Shown: one piece after another, positions 1 through 8,729 of the stretch
How the letters are laid out: every line of letters begins with the position of its first letter
How positions within the stretch are numbered: the first letter of the stretch is position 1
Assembly (NCBI GenBank): GCA_013215505.1
Contig: JABSQZ010000001.1
Location: 738,881-802,880 of the forward strand
Source: Oceanospirillaceae bacterium
GTDB lineage: Bacteria; Pseudomonadota; Gammaproteobacteria; Pseudomonadales; Balneatricaceae
DNA: 64,000 nucleotides
Reading direction: 5' to 3'
Program-made: the position numbers and the translations under genes
The notes under the pieces: generated by a model
What the model saw: the letters and a program-made list of their open reading frames with translations, nothing else
What the model was told of the DNA's origin: nothing
The model's database searches: none

Positions 1-218
1 TCCCCTAACTCTTCAGATAGATCCTCAATGGTTACCATTTCGCACTGAACTTGCTCATTAGTAAACTGGATGAAGACCTTAACAATACTGGTTAGCTTAT
101 CTTTGTCATATGTTTCGCTAGGAACCAACTCACCCACAACAAAACCCATCGGAGGATCTCCGCGCTCGAATTTAGTTGTTCCTATAATCTTATTATCACA
201 GTGAATTTCGTATACCAA
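1..218 (-). CDS. Hypothetical protein, N-terminal part (runs off window)
   Basis: An open frame of 72 codons reads from position 218 to the window edge. It starts with TTG, placed a few bases after a strong ribosome site (GGAGG, plus-strand cctcc near 224-228). The product begins MVYEIHCDNKIIGTTKFERG and has no signal peptide or membrane segment; it looks like a small soluble beta-rich protein. I do not recognise the family. The C-terminus lies outside the window, so length and stop are unknown. No ATG fits the ribosome site better. Confidence 0.5.
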   Translation of the reverse strand, partial: MVYEIHCDNKIIGTTKFERGDPPMGFVVGELVPSETYDKDKLTSIVKVFIQFTNEQVQCEMVTIEDLSEELG

Positions 219-377
219 TGAAACCTCCAAAAGCAGCTAACTCCTTCATAATACTATTTTTATTGATGCGGCGCTGCAAAGTGCTAAACAGCTGGAACAG
301 CCATATTTCAAAGACGTATTAAACGTTAATGACTGATGAATGACAAGGGGAGATCAGAGGATAGATACACAACGTAG

Positions 378-443
378 AATGTCTCCTTTTGGCCGATACC
401 GTCGTTTGCCAATACATCAATTTAGCTAATCTGATCCTGTCGG
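378..443 (+). repeat. Dispersed repeat copy 1 (type B 5' module only)
   Basis: Starts AATGTCTCCTTTTGGCCGAT and continues through the type B segment (CCGTCGTTTGCCAATAC, then TAGCTAATCTGATCCTG). It ends just past the 3' end of the minus-strand gene at 461. The 3' module is missing. Confidence 0.75.
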
Positions 444-460
444 AGTGGTTAATTTACTTG

Positions 461-859
461 TTAATATCTCGCTCTCGGAAACTCTATTGGCTCACCTGTG
501 ACCTCAAAATTTTCTGAATAAATATACCATTCTGACCAATCATCGACTTGCCAAAAACCATCGAAATGAAACAATCCATTTTTATGTTTTCCGTGCATTA
601 CTTCATCTATTGGGGCGCTTGGATTGGGGTGGCTGATTGGCGATTTGTCATTATGCCAAATAAGGGCATTTTCAGATTTCACTTTCTTGAAAACAACTTG
701 GGCATTTTTTAACTCAATGATATTTCCATTAGCTAGAGGGTGCTCTGGTGTAACAATGACAAAATCAAAATTAATTTCAATACAATCACCCTCTCTCTTC
801 ACAGATTCAACTGAAGCATCATGAAAACTCAATTGATTGAAGTTTTTCAATATTTTCAT
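461..859 (-). CDS. Hypothetical protein (132 aa)
   Basis: A complete frame starting MKILKNFNQLSFHDASVES, with a purine-rich AGAAGAAAA stretch just upstream as a weak ribosome site. The product is soluble and acidic, rich in aromatic residues near its C-terminus (FDGFWQVDDWSEWYIYSE), with no signal peptide or membrane segment. The opening LSFHDASVESV recalls small proteins found beside toxin-immunity loci and in mobile gene pools, but I cannot assign a family. It sits alone between two copies of the dispersed repeat, like a single-gene unit. Confidence 0.6.
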   Translation of the reverse strand: MKILKNFNQLSFHDASVESVKREGDCIEINFDFVIVTPEHPLANGNIIELKNAQVVFKKVKSENALIWHNDKSPISHPNPSAPIDEVMHGKHKNGLFHFDGFWQVDDWSEWYIYSENFEVTGEPIEFPRARY

Positions 860-1033
860 ATTTTTCTTCTAAAAGTTAATTGATGCGGATACCAACTATT
901 CGAAAGCTGCTATTAATCAACTTTAAACATTTTGTTAATGATTCTAGTACGTTAACAGTAAAAATAGGATCAATCAATTCGGTGGGGTTATAGACAAACA
1001 GAGAGTCGTAATTTCGAGTCTAGTGGAACGGCT

Positions 1034-1072
1034 AATGTCTGCAATTGGCCGTTAGTCGTCATAGCTCTCGTC
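1034..1072 (+). repeat. Dispersed repeat copy 2 (short 5' fragment)
   Basis: AATGTCTGCAATTGGCCG, then TTAGTCGTCATAGCT, matches the type A 5' module; the rest is absent. It lies directly downstream of the minus-strand gene at 1105. Confidence 0.7.
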
Positions 1073-1104
1073 ACAGCCAAAAAACGCTCATGTGCCTGTG
1101 ATTG

Positions 1105-1515
1105 TTAGCTCTTGAATATTTGTTTATCACCGTACTCAAAAACCGCTATTTGTGCTGATGGTACTACTGCAGATGCTGAAAAAATATATTCTACAATTTT
1201 GGCAGAAATACCGGACTCCAATAGTTCATACTCGCTTTCAGGCATATCACTATTTGTAGCCTCGAAGATTGTATTTAGCACCTCGTCACATGTGATTTCA
1301 ATGCCGCATTGATCAATTCTATACGGGGTGCTGCCTAGTGATGGGAAAATCAACACCCTGCCGGTATCATTCCAGAGTTCAAATCTAATCGTATCCCAGC
1401 TGTTAGTTTGATGCTGTGACACTAAGCTCTCAAAACCAAGTAGAGCCTCACTTATAAGACCTTCAATCTCAGCGATAACTGAGCATTTTTTCCGATCAAT
1501 TAGGATATCTGACAT
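1105..1515 (-). CDS. Hypothetical protein (136 aa), coupled to a HAD hydrolase
   Basis: The frame starts MSDILIDRKKCSVIAEIE and its first 16 bases overlap the 3' end of the haloacid dehalogenase gene, so the two are probably transcribed and translated together. The product is soluble with mixed alpha/beta character and no recognisable catalytic motif. It has a WDTIRFELWNDTGRVLIFPS core followed by a helical acidic stretch. I do not recognise the family. The overlap with a real enzyme gene is the best evidence that it is expressed. Confidence 0.55.
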   Translation of the reverse strand: MSDILIDRKKCSVIAEIEGLISEALLGFESLVSQHQTNSWDTIRFELWNDTGRVLIFPSLGSTPYRIDQCGIEITCDEVLNTIFEATNSDMPESEYELLESGISAKIVEYIFSASAVVPSAQIAVFEYGDKQIFKS

Positions 1516-2222
1516 TTGGGTAAGCCTGAATGAAAGCTAACAGAAGCTGATTTTTCCAGGATCTGTTCACCAATATTCTCCAATGAGTTAACCACCAAGG
1601 TAGGGCTTAGCTCCCAATCATCGAACAACGCTGCTCCACTGCGTTTTAACCAGGCTGCTTGCATGCCAAAATTAAGGGCACCTATCACATCGAAAGGGTT
1701 GCTGGATATTAACCAAGTCTGTTCTTTTGTTGCAGCGCTGCGTTGTAAAAAGTAATCATAGACAGCAGGATCTGGCTTAAAGGTCTGCAGATCGTCAACA
1801 CTGACTACGTCTAGCAGGTACTGTTCTGTGTCTGAAGCCTGCAGCAACTTACGCACTGCGACTTCAGTGCCGTTGGAGAACGCATAGGGATTAAATTGAT
1901 TTCGATCCAGAGCGGAAAGACCGCTAAGGGTATCTGAAAAGGCCGGTAGTTCTGAATACAGCGCTAGTAATTCAGATTTTTGCTCTGTACTCAGATCCAC
2001 TTGATGTAGCTTGCAGGCATATTCCAGAGCACTGCGGGTACATTCAAAGAAAGGCAGATAACTTTTCATCAGGGCGCGGCGAAATGAATATTCCAGCTGC
2101 TTTTCACGCCAGCTGTTTGAGAATTCCTGTGCTTTATCACCGACTAGGACCCCAAGTTGCTTTACAAGTCCATGGGTATCAATCAGAGTGCCATATACAT
2201 CAAATGCCAAAGTGATAGTCAT
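1500..2222 (-). CDS. Haloacid dehalogenase, type II (HAD superfamily hydrolase)
   Basis: The protein has the HAD core motifs in order: the nucleophile motif FDVYGTLID near the N-terminus, SNGT (motif II) mid-protein and KPDPAVYDYFLQR (motif III region). Family knowledge: type II enzymes hydrolyse L-2-haloacids to D-2-hydroxyacids in the cytoplasm, the aspartate forming an ester intermediate; many relatives act on phosphoesters instead. The frame is open three codons further from a TTG, but an ATG at 2222 or 2225 sits at better spacing from the GGAG ribosome site. The length, about 240 aa, is normal for the family. A small unknown gene overlaps its 3' end. The substrate is not determined by the sequence. 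Confidence 0.8.
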   Translation of the reverse strand: MTITLAFDVYGTLIDTHGLVKQLGVLVGDKAQEFSNSWREKQLEYSFRRALMKSYLPFFECTRSALEYACKLHQVDLSTEQKSELLALYSELPAFSDTLSGLSALDRNQFNPYAFSNGTEVAVRKLLQASDTEQYLLDVVSVDDLQTFKPDPAVYDYFLQRSAATKEQTWLISSNPFDVIGALNFGMQAAWLKRSGAALFDDWELSPTLVVNSLENIGEQILEKSASVSFHSGLPKCQIS

Positions 2223-2398
2223 CATTGTCTCCAAAATCTGTGCAAGCCCTAGCCAGAGAGTCTGACAAGAGTTTTGAGTATAAAAAGTGCTATAGCCGCT
2301 TGTTCAAGCAGCGAAGATAGCACTTGTACCAGGCTACGGTAAATTATTAGATTATTGGGTAGTAAAAAACCATCCAGAGAATTAATGAAAACTGCCAC

Positions 2399-2550
2399 AA
2401 TGTCTGCAATTGGCCGACAGTTGTCATCGCTAACCTAAGACTCAGCGCTTGCAAGTCAGCCTGGGTAACGGCAAAACCTGACGCTTTAACAGACCTGGTA
2501 ACAGGCACTTTGACAACCAAGTATGCGTTTAGAAAACTAGAGGCTTACCA
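2399..2550 (+). repeat. Dispersed repeat copy 3 (type A, nearly full length)
   Basis: Runs from AATGTCTGCAATTGGCCGAC through GCTTGCAAGTCAGCCTGGG to the 3' module AGAAAACTAGAGGCTTACCA. An internal deletion removes the ATAGCTGCCG segment. It fills most of the gap between the HAD gene and the LysR pseudogene; nothing else is evident in that gap. Confidence 0.85.
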
Positions 2551-2705
2551 GTTCATACTATTATCCCTCATGCATTTTTACATTCCAATTTGGAAAAACA
2601 TAAGTTCTATATTTGCCGGTTATTGTAGGAAATGAAAAGCGGTATATTCAGAGGTTATTAATGAATAAGTATCATTAATAATAACAATCTGTAGGGATGC
2701 TAGAT

Positions 2706-3605
2706 ATGAACAAGCTGATTGAAATGGAGATATTTGTTCAGGTCGTCGATGCTGGCAGCCTGGCAGCTGCGGCCAGGAGTTTACGCCGCAATCCATCGTC
2801 GGTGAGCAAGATCATCAGTGCACTTGAAGATCGAATGTCGGTTCGTTTGCTGACACGGACGACACGCAATATAACGCTAACCGATGCAGGAGGAGACTTT
2901 TTTGAACATTGTAAAGCCATTCTCATCAACATTGACGAAGCAGAAGAAGTTGCTACCACGTGTCATAGTGAACCAAAAGGACGGTTGCGTATTATTGGTA
3001 TGAATGCATGTTCACCCAACATTATTCTCCCCTTAGTCGAGGGATTTCTCAGTCGTTATCCTAGCATCCAAATAGAGATTAATCAGGCTGAGTATTTCCC
3101 AGATATGGTTGCCGCTGATATAGATGTAGCATTGCGTATAGGCGAGGTTACAACAAAGGGGTTGGAATGCGTGAAACTGGCACCCAGTCGTCGCCTGATT
3201 TGCGCGTCGCCTGTATATCTCGCTATCTATGGCACTCCCCAGTCATTTGCCAGTCTTACCGATCACAATTGTATTGGTTTTAGTGCGATCCCCCAAGTCA
3301 ACAATTGGGAACTCAGTCGCGATGGAAGAACCGAAAAAATTCAGCCTTCAGGAAATTTAGTAGCAAGTGATGCAGAATTAGTTCGCCAGGCTGCGCTGTC
3401 AGGTTGAGGAATATGTCAGCTCTCAGACTTCATCATCGGCCAGGACATTCAAGATGGTCGGCTGGTCATACTGTTCCCTGAACAACTGGACATTATAACA
3501 AGTAATGTTTGCGCGATTTATCCTCGGAAGAACAGGACCCCGAGCAAAACGCTGGCCTTCGTCGAACATCTAAAAGAACAATTATCAATGAGGCAGATTG
3601 AATGA
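2706..3605 (+). pseudogene. LysR-family regulator broken by a nonsense codon
   Basis: This is a close paralogue of the intact LysR gene at 13209-14111: it starts MNKLIEMEIFVQVVDAGSL and ends LKEQLSMRQIE. A TGA at 3405-3407 replaces the TGG codon of the intact copy (SGWGICQ becomes SG-stop-GICQ). The frame then stays open to the normal stop at 3605. It is one codon shorter than its paralogue. The N-terminal HTH and most of the effector domain could still be made as a 233-residue product, but the last part of the effector domain would be lost. An upstream in-frame ATG at 2697 exists; 2706 matches the paralogue. A single sequencing error could also explain the stop. Confidence 0.85.
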
Positions 3606-3651
3606 ATACTCCCAGAAAGCCTCTAAAATTTAAAATTCCCTCAACAGCAAC

Positions 3652-3802
3652 AATATCCGCAATTGGCCGATACCGACTGTTGCCAATCATTGGTTAAACG
3701 CTGGCTTACCGTAGGTAACTGACTCATAGCTGCCGTTTTAACGGACCTGATAAATGGCACTTTGAGAACCAAATACGCGTCTAGAGAACTGGGGACTTAT
3801 CA
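3652..3802 (+). repeat. Dispersed repeat copy 4 (type B, full length)
   Basis: Starts with ATATCCGCAATTGGCCGAT, has the type B inverted pair ATTGGC/GCCAAT, and continues into the full 3' module TAGCTGCCGTTTTAACGG to GGGGACTTATCA. It begins about 47 bases after the LysR pseudogene stop. The remainder of the gap to 4160 shows no gene I can support. Confidence 0.85.
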
Positions 3803-4174
3803 AACACACCCTTCCTTCTTGATACTTTTGCTAAAGTCGATGATTAGAGATTCCGCTAATGCTGTGCCCGCTTCATATTCTAAGGCGTAATTTAGGCATA
3901 TCAATCTCCTACCTTCTGCGGATTCGGTATTGGTGCTAGGTCCCGGAAGTTACAGCTTCCGTGGTCTAACTTTTTCTACTTTGCCTAATCCAGAAGCATG
4001 CTACCTTGGTTCTAGATTGAACTGTTGGTATTGTTTATTGTCTGTATCCATAATAGGTGATAAATTTTTCAGTGACCAAAAAAATTATTATTTAACATCA
4101 ATCACTTGAAAAGTTATTCTATTAAACATATTGTGCTGCTCAGGAATTAATTACGTCACTTCAGAGGTGATCCT

Positions 4175-4864
4175 ATTAAATTTTTTGCGATATCATTAAT
4201 TGCCCTTTGCTCACTGCCGTGTTTTTCAGTCGCTCAGGAAACAGTAAAACTAGCTGTGGAAGATAGCTGGCCTCCTTACGCTGATGAACAAGGAAACGGA
4301 CTATCAAAAGACATCATCCAAAAAGCATTTGATTCTGTAAATGTAAAAGTTGAATTCGTGGCGGTACCATATGCCAGAGCTTTACGCATGGCAGAATTTG
4401 GCAAGGTGCACGGCGCGTTTAATGTAACGAAACAAAAAAGCACTACAGATAAATTCTATTTTGGTGAAGTGCCCATTTTACAGGCACCTGCATCATATTA
4501 TTATCCTGCTGCATCAAAACTTAACTTTACTTCCGTTGCAGATATTCCTAAAGGAACCACTATTGCGTTAATTATTGGTTATGAGTATGGTAATGTTTAT
4601 GAAATATACAGAAGCCGATTTGATGAAGTAAGGGTTTCAAATCAGAAGCAAATCATTCAACTTCTTATTAGAAATCGTGTAGATGTAGCTATTATGTTTG
4701 ACGAAGTAGCAAAGTATAAATTGGCTGAAATGGGGCTAAGTGTCAATGCAATTAAAAAAGGTCACATCAATCATATAAGTAATATTTTTGTGGCTTTCAG
4801 TAAAAAGAAAAATACTAAAAACTTAATTAAAAAGCTTGATGAAGGCCTTCTAAAAATCAAATGA
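4175..4864 (+). CDS. Periplasmic substrate-binding-like protein (SBP family 3), possible ATT start
   Basis: The mature part begins ETVKLAVEDSWPPYADEQG, the usual opening of family 3 solute-binding proteins, with later motifs PYARALRMAEFGKVHGAFNV and VADIPKGTTIALIIGYEYG. The first ATG/GTG-type start (GTG 4256) would discard the signal sequence. In frame upstream lies IKFFAISLIALCSLPCFSVA, a good signal peptide, beginning with an ATT codon at 4175. It is preceded at normal spacing by AGAGGTGA (4164-4170). So the true start may be a rare ATT, or an ATG mutated to ATT. No transporter genes are adjacent; such orphan binding proteins may serve sensing or uptake. Length, about 229 aa, is usual. Confidence 0.7.
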   Translation: MKFFAISLIALCSLPCFSVAQETVKLAVEDSWPPYADEQGNGLSKDIIQKAFDSVNVKVEFVAVPYARALRMAEFGKVHGAFNVTKQKSTTDKFYFGEVPILQAPASYYYPAASKLNFTSVADIPKGTTIALIIGYEYGNVYEIYRSRFDEVRVSNQKQIIQLLIRNRVDVAIMFDEVAKYKLAEMGLSVNAIKKGHINHISNIFVAFSKKKNTKNLIKKLDEGLLKIK

Positions 4865-4970
4865 ATTGGCTATCTGAATTTTCTTTCTTAAATTATCACT
4901 GTCAAGCCTAGATTCCCACAACAACCGACACACTTGGTAATAGACTTGAGAGCCAGCTGGCCGTAGGATC

Positions 4971-5106
4971 TGGCCGACAGTCGTCATAGCTAACCGAAGA
5001 GTCAGCGCTTGCAAGTCAGCCTAGGTAACGGAAAACCTGACACATAGCTGCCGTTTTAACGAATCGGAAAAAGGCATATATGAGTCTAGAAAACTATGCC
5101 TTATCA
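4971..5106 (+). repeat. Dispersed repeat copy 5 (type A)
   Basis: TGGCCGACAGTCGTCATAGC, then GCTTGCAAGTCAGCCTAGG, then ACATAGCTGCCGTTTTAACG and a shortened 3' module ending ACTATGCCTTATCA. The minus-strand GGDEF pseudogene takes its last codons and stop (5094-5096) from this copy. Confidence 0.8.
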
Positions 5107-6188
5107 GTATTTGGAAAAACCTGGTCTTTACCTAATGTTTTAGCTTGATATAAACATTTGTCTGCGATATGGATTGCATCTGATATGTTTTGCTCCGGGC
5201 CCAATTCACTGATCCCCATACTCACGGTTAGTAATATGGTGTGATCTTGATGCTTGATTTTTATTTCCCGGACACTTGAATGCAGTTTATTGGCCAGTTC
5301 AATTGCATTGCCCAGCGGGGTTTGCGGCAAAATAAACAAAAACTCTTCACCTCCCCATCTTGTGACGTTGTCCTGTGCGCGTACTTGTGATTTAAACAGA
5401 TTAGCCAGTTCAACCAAAACCATGTCGCCGAAATTATGACCATAGCTGTCATTAATAGTTTAAAAATTGTCGACATCACACAACATCAACGATAATTTTT
5501 CGGGCGTACGTTTGAGTTTAATTTGTTCCCGTTCCATTATCTGTAATCCATCTCTGCGGTTTGACAATTTGGTTAAGGGATCCAGTTTGGCGAGCTGTTG
5601 GTACTTTTTGCTGAGTTCCAAGGTATATTGGTAAGAACTGTTTCTGGAATATTCATAGAATGCCGACAAAAATGTCACCGTTAAATACGAATACAAAATA
5701 CGCAATTTAAATTCGACGGAATAGTCGGCAATAACTAGTGGTTCACCGGGGGTAAACATCAAAAAACTGATGATAAATACAAAGATCCCAATCTCTGCCA
5801 AACCCCGTTTAAAACCTTGAATAGACAGGGCAACCGGTGCGGTCATGAAAATCCAAAGTGGACCTGTATTGTCAACGCCGCCGTCGTAAATCAAATAAAC
5901 CATTAAAGCGAACAGCGAATAAACGATGGCTCTGCCGCAGGATCTGATGTTTTGGCTGTTTTTGTGGACAATAAAGGAAACAAAATAAATGATACTGGCA
6001 CAAGCCAAAACCAAAGCCAGCAAATGAGCCTTATTCAGTAGTGCTGCAATTGACATCAATCCTGTTATGGACAGGCCAACCAGTGAGAAAAGGTTAATAA
6101 CAGATATACGATGCTGAGCTTCGTCATATACATTGGCGCTAAATCCAATTTTAAAGCGGTCAAATAACCAGTTTAGAGTCTTTTTCAT
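5094..6188 (-). pseudogene. Membrane diguanylate cyclase (GGDEF) interrupted by a stop codon
   Basis: The N-terminal part (about 190 residues) has around six membrane-spanning segments. A GGDEF domain follows from LDPLTKLSNRRDGL. The conserved stretch reads LMLCDVDNF, then TAA at 5460-5462, then TINDSYGHNFGD in the same frame; the family has lysine (AAA) there, so one A-to-T change made the stop. Downstream the active-site motif RWGGEEF and an RAQD inhibitory site at the right spacing are preserved. An intact form would make c-di-GMP from two GTP at the inner membrane. The C-terminal end runs into a dispersed repeat copy. Recent inactivation or a sequence error are both possible. Confidence 0.85.
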
Positions 6189-6369
6189 TCTTTAGGGAAC
6201 AACCATTTTTCGAGTTCAGATAAAATCTGTAGTTTATTTTTCGCTAATATTATGTCACCGCAGTTCCAGTGGCAATGTCTAGGCAAAAAATCAGTCTATT
6301 TAGTGTCCCTGATGCCGGACACGGAACCAGTAGGCAAATTGCCGAACAGGCTTGTTTTTTATGATCTGA

Positions 6370-6780
6370 TTAGGAACTCTTTTTTTCACTGCTGCGTAGA
6401 TGGATAAATTTGAATGTATAAATGAATGAGATAACATAAAAAGCTATTGAAACAAGCAATGAAAGAGTCTGCAATTGGCCGACAGTCGCCATAGCTAACC
6501 GAAGACCCACCGCTTGCAAGTCAGGCTGGGTAACTAAAGCCATCGCTTCGTCTTCATCAAACATCATAGGTTGCAGTTTAAAACCAGACACTAGGGTATA
6601 ACTGCCATAGCGAACGCGTTCGCTCATGATGGGTATCCCAAGATACTCCAGCGCGACAATATAACGCCATAAAGTACGGCAGTCTAATCCAAGTCGGGCC
6701 GATAGTTCAGCACCACTTAGACCTCCATAATTTTGCAGTAGTTCAGGAACCGCCAAAATGCGGTTTGTTTTTCGAGCCAT
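6370..6780 (-). pseudogene. WYL-type HTH regulator truncated by a dispersed repeat
   Basis: The first 83 residues (MARKTNRILAVPELLQNYGG to MFDEDEAMALV) are the winged-helix half of a DeoR/WYL-type regulator, with the hinge FDEDEAMAL that normally leads into the WYL domain. At about 6534 the sequence changes abruptly to a type A dispersed repeat read backwards, giving the nonsense tail RLAMATVGQLQTL, and the WYL domain is gone. The gene is divergent from the 6897/7462 pair, as regulators of this family often are. A short DNA-binding fragment might still be made, but without its effector domain. Confidence 0.75.
6464..6534 (+). repeat. Dispersed repeat copy 6 (type A, 5' module) inside a gene
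   Basis: GAGTCTGCAATTGGCCGACA, TCGCCATAGCTAACCGAAGA and CGCTTGCAAGTCAGGCTGGG match type A; the copy stops at GTAAC (6534), where regulator coding sequence begins. The 3' module is absent. Confidence 0.85.
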
Positions 6781-6896
6781 AAGGCAAATCTAACTAATTA
6801 TTAATAATAGGACAGGTTTCGCCCTATATGATAATTATACTAGCATCACTGCTGTTATTCGAAGTAACAAATTGATGCTGTAAAAAAGGAAAATAA

Positions 6897-7385
6897 ATGA
6901 ACTCAATACCCCAACAATCAAATGCCGCCGATTTTGATTTTTTTATCGGTACGTGGCAAGTCAAACACCGAAAACTCAGACACCGCTTAGCAAAATGTTC
7001 GGACTGGGATGAATTTTCTGGCACTACAATTACTCAAAAAATTCTCGGGGGTGCTGGCAATTTCGATGATAATCGACTTGATATACCACTGAAGGGCTAT
7101 TGCGCCGCAACGATTAGAACTTATAACGCAAAAACGGGTATGTGGTCTATTTGGTGGCTGGACGGTCGACATTCCGATCAACTTGATACTCCCATGAGAG
7201 GCCAATTCATCGACGGCATTGGAACATTCTATGCTGAAGATACATTTGAAGGTAAATCGATCAAAGTGCGTTTTCTATGGACAGTACCCACCACGGAAAT
7301 TCCACGCTGGGAGCAAGCGTTTTCGGAAGACGGGGGCCAAACATGGGAAACCAATTGGATTATGGATTTTAATAATACCTTTTAG
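6897..7385 (+). CDS. Conserved hypothetical protein (DUF1579-like)
   Basis: The product (162 aa) opens with DFDFFIGTWQVKHRKLRHRL and contains WSIWWLDGRHSDQLDTPMRG and a tryptophan-rich C-terminal part. This layout resembles DUF1579-like lipocalin-type proteins, which begin with a similar FxGxW motif; the exact family is uncertain. There is no signal peptide. AAAGGAAAATAA precedes the ATG as a ribosome site. A glutathione-transferase-like gene follows 76 bases downstream on the same strand, and a truncated WYL-type regulator lies divergently upstream, so this was probably a regulated two-gene operon. Function is unknown. Confidence 0.7.
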   Translation: MNSIPQQSNAADFDFFIGTWQVKHRKLRHRLAKCSDWDEFSGTTITQKILGGAGNFDDNRLDIPLKGYCAATIRTYNAKTGMWSIWWLDGRHSDQLDTPMRGQFIDGIGTFYAEDTFEGKSIKVRFLWTVPTTEIPRWEQAFSEDGGQTWETNWIMDFNNTF

Positions 7386-7461
7386 TAACTTTCTGATGAA
7401 CCCATTTTTGCGACTATTTTTATGGCGCAGTAAATCTACTGCGCCATTTGGAGCATGATAT

Positions 7462-8079
7462 ATGCTGTTATACGGAAGTACGGACTCAGGTCATTCATAC
7501 AAAGTGAGATCTTTTTTACTGTTATCCAATACACCGCACCAATATAAGTGGATTGACCTAAAATTACCCAGATCTAAACGTGGCACCAATTTTTTTGGTG
7601 CCAGTAAATTTGGAGAAGTTCCGGTATTGATTAATCAGGATCAGGCTTTCTGCCAATCTAACGCGATCCTAATATATTTAGCCAAACTAACTGGGCAGTT
7701 TAGCGGGGTAGCCAATAAACAATCACAGGCTATTGCTGAATGGCTTTATTGGGAAACCAATCGCATAGGCTTTAGCATTCCAAATCTTCGCTATGCCTTA
7801 AGCACGGAGGATCAGCCACAAGAGGTGTTGTTGTATTTGCGCAGTAGGGCAATTTGCGACTTGCGCGAATTAAATAACGCACTCTCGGCTCAGGATTTTC
7901 TATTGTCCTGTGGCCCAACTATTGCTGACATTAGCTGTTCGGCATATTTATTTTGGCTAAATGAGATTGCCGTTAACTTAGACGATTATTCATATATACA
8001 CTCTTGGCTGGGCAAGATTGCAGCCCTTCCAAATTGGGTTCATCCTGATGATTGTTTATTACCACTGATCGACTCATGA
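7462..8079 (+). CDS. Glutathione S-transferase family protein
   Basis: The 205-aa product starts MLLYGSTDSGHSYKVRSFLL, a thioredoxin-like GST N-terminal domain. It has the conserved FGEVPVLINQDQAFCQSNAILIYLA segment (cis-proline VPVL, then the glutathione-binding QSNAI). An all-helical C-terminal domain contains PTIADISCSAYLFW, the N-capping box region of GSTs. The protein would be cytoplasmic and conjugate or reduce electrophiles with glutathione; the substrate is unknown. GGAGCATGATAT precedes the ATG. It likely shares a transcript with 6897-7385. Confidence 0.85.
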   Translation: MLLYGSTDSGHSYKVRSFLLLSNTPHQYKWIDLKLPRSKRGTNFFGASKFGEVPVLINQDQAFCQSNAILIYLAKLTGQFSGVANKQSQAIAEWLYWETNRIGFSIPNLRYALSTEDQPQEVLLYLRSRAICDLRELNNALSAQDFLLSCGPTIADISCSAYLFWLNEIAVNLDDYSYIHSWLGKIAALPNWVHPDDCLLPLIDS

Positions 8080-8390
8080 CCAGCTTATCGATGGCCGTGA
8101 AAGGAGTCTAAAGAACATAAGCCATTTTCAATCCACGTTAAAATAATACAGTTCGGACTTAGTGTCTTAGATTAATTTTTTGAGAAAATAGTTGGATAAG
8201 AGGCATTCCCTCATTTATCGATTTGTACCCAAACTGACATTGGAAAAATGTATCCCCAGCATTAAACAATATTGTATTAAAATATAGTCTCCTATACCGC
8301 TTAGGAAGCTAAATCCAGCTTGAAAATTCAAACTTCAGTGTCCGAAGCAGGCCTATAACTTGGTTTGTCTGCCGCATCAATATATCAAGC

Positions 8391-8519
8391 CATGGCCGCT
8401 TTTGGCCGATACCGACTATCCCCTGTCATTGGTTAAGCGCTGGCTAACCGCAGGATCTGACACAGAGCTGCCGTTTTAAAGTCTTAGACGAAAGGAGTTC
8501 AGAGAATTAAATATACGCC
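8391..8519 (+). repeat. Dispersed repeat copy 7 (type B, degenerate 3' module)
   Basis: CATGGCCGCTTTTGGCCGAT, then a type B middle (CATTGGTTAAGCGCTGG), ACAGAGCTGCCGTTTTAA and a weak 3' match (CAGAGAATTAAATATACG). The rest of the 8080-8729 gap shows no supported gene. Confidence 0.75.
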
Positions 8520-8729
8520 CAAAAAGCAAGATGACGAGCACTTTCAACCCTCCGGAGCTCGAGTATATTTCTACTCACTCGGATTGAAATTTGCTATGTG
8601 GCGATTCACTATCTCACCAAAAAACTCCCGATTCCCACCCCTTTGTTATGGACTTGTTAAATCGTAACTTCAAAAATAAGTTTAATACATGTATTTCATT
8701 TTAAGGCTCAACAGTAGATCGCAACTAAT

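Noticed and set aside
3930-3995. A possible tRNA-like hairpin region
   Set aside because: Short stems only; no cloverleaf or conserved T-loop could be built.
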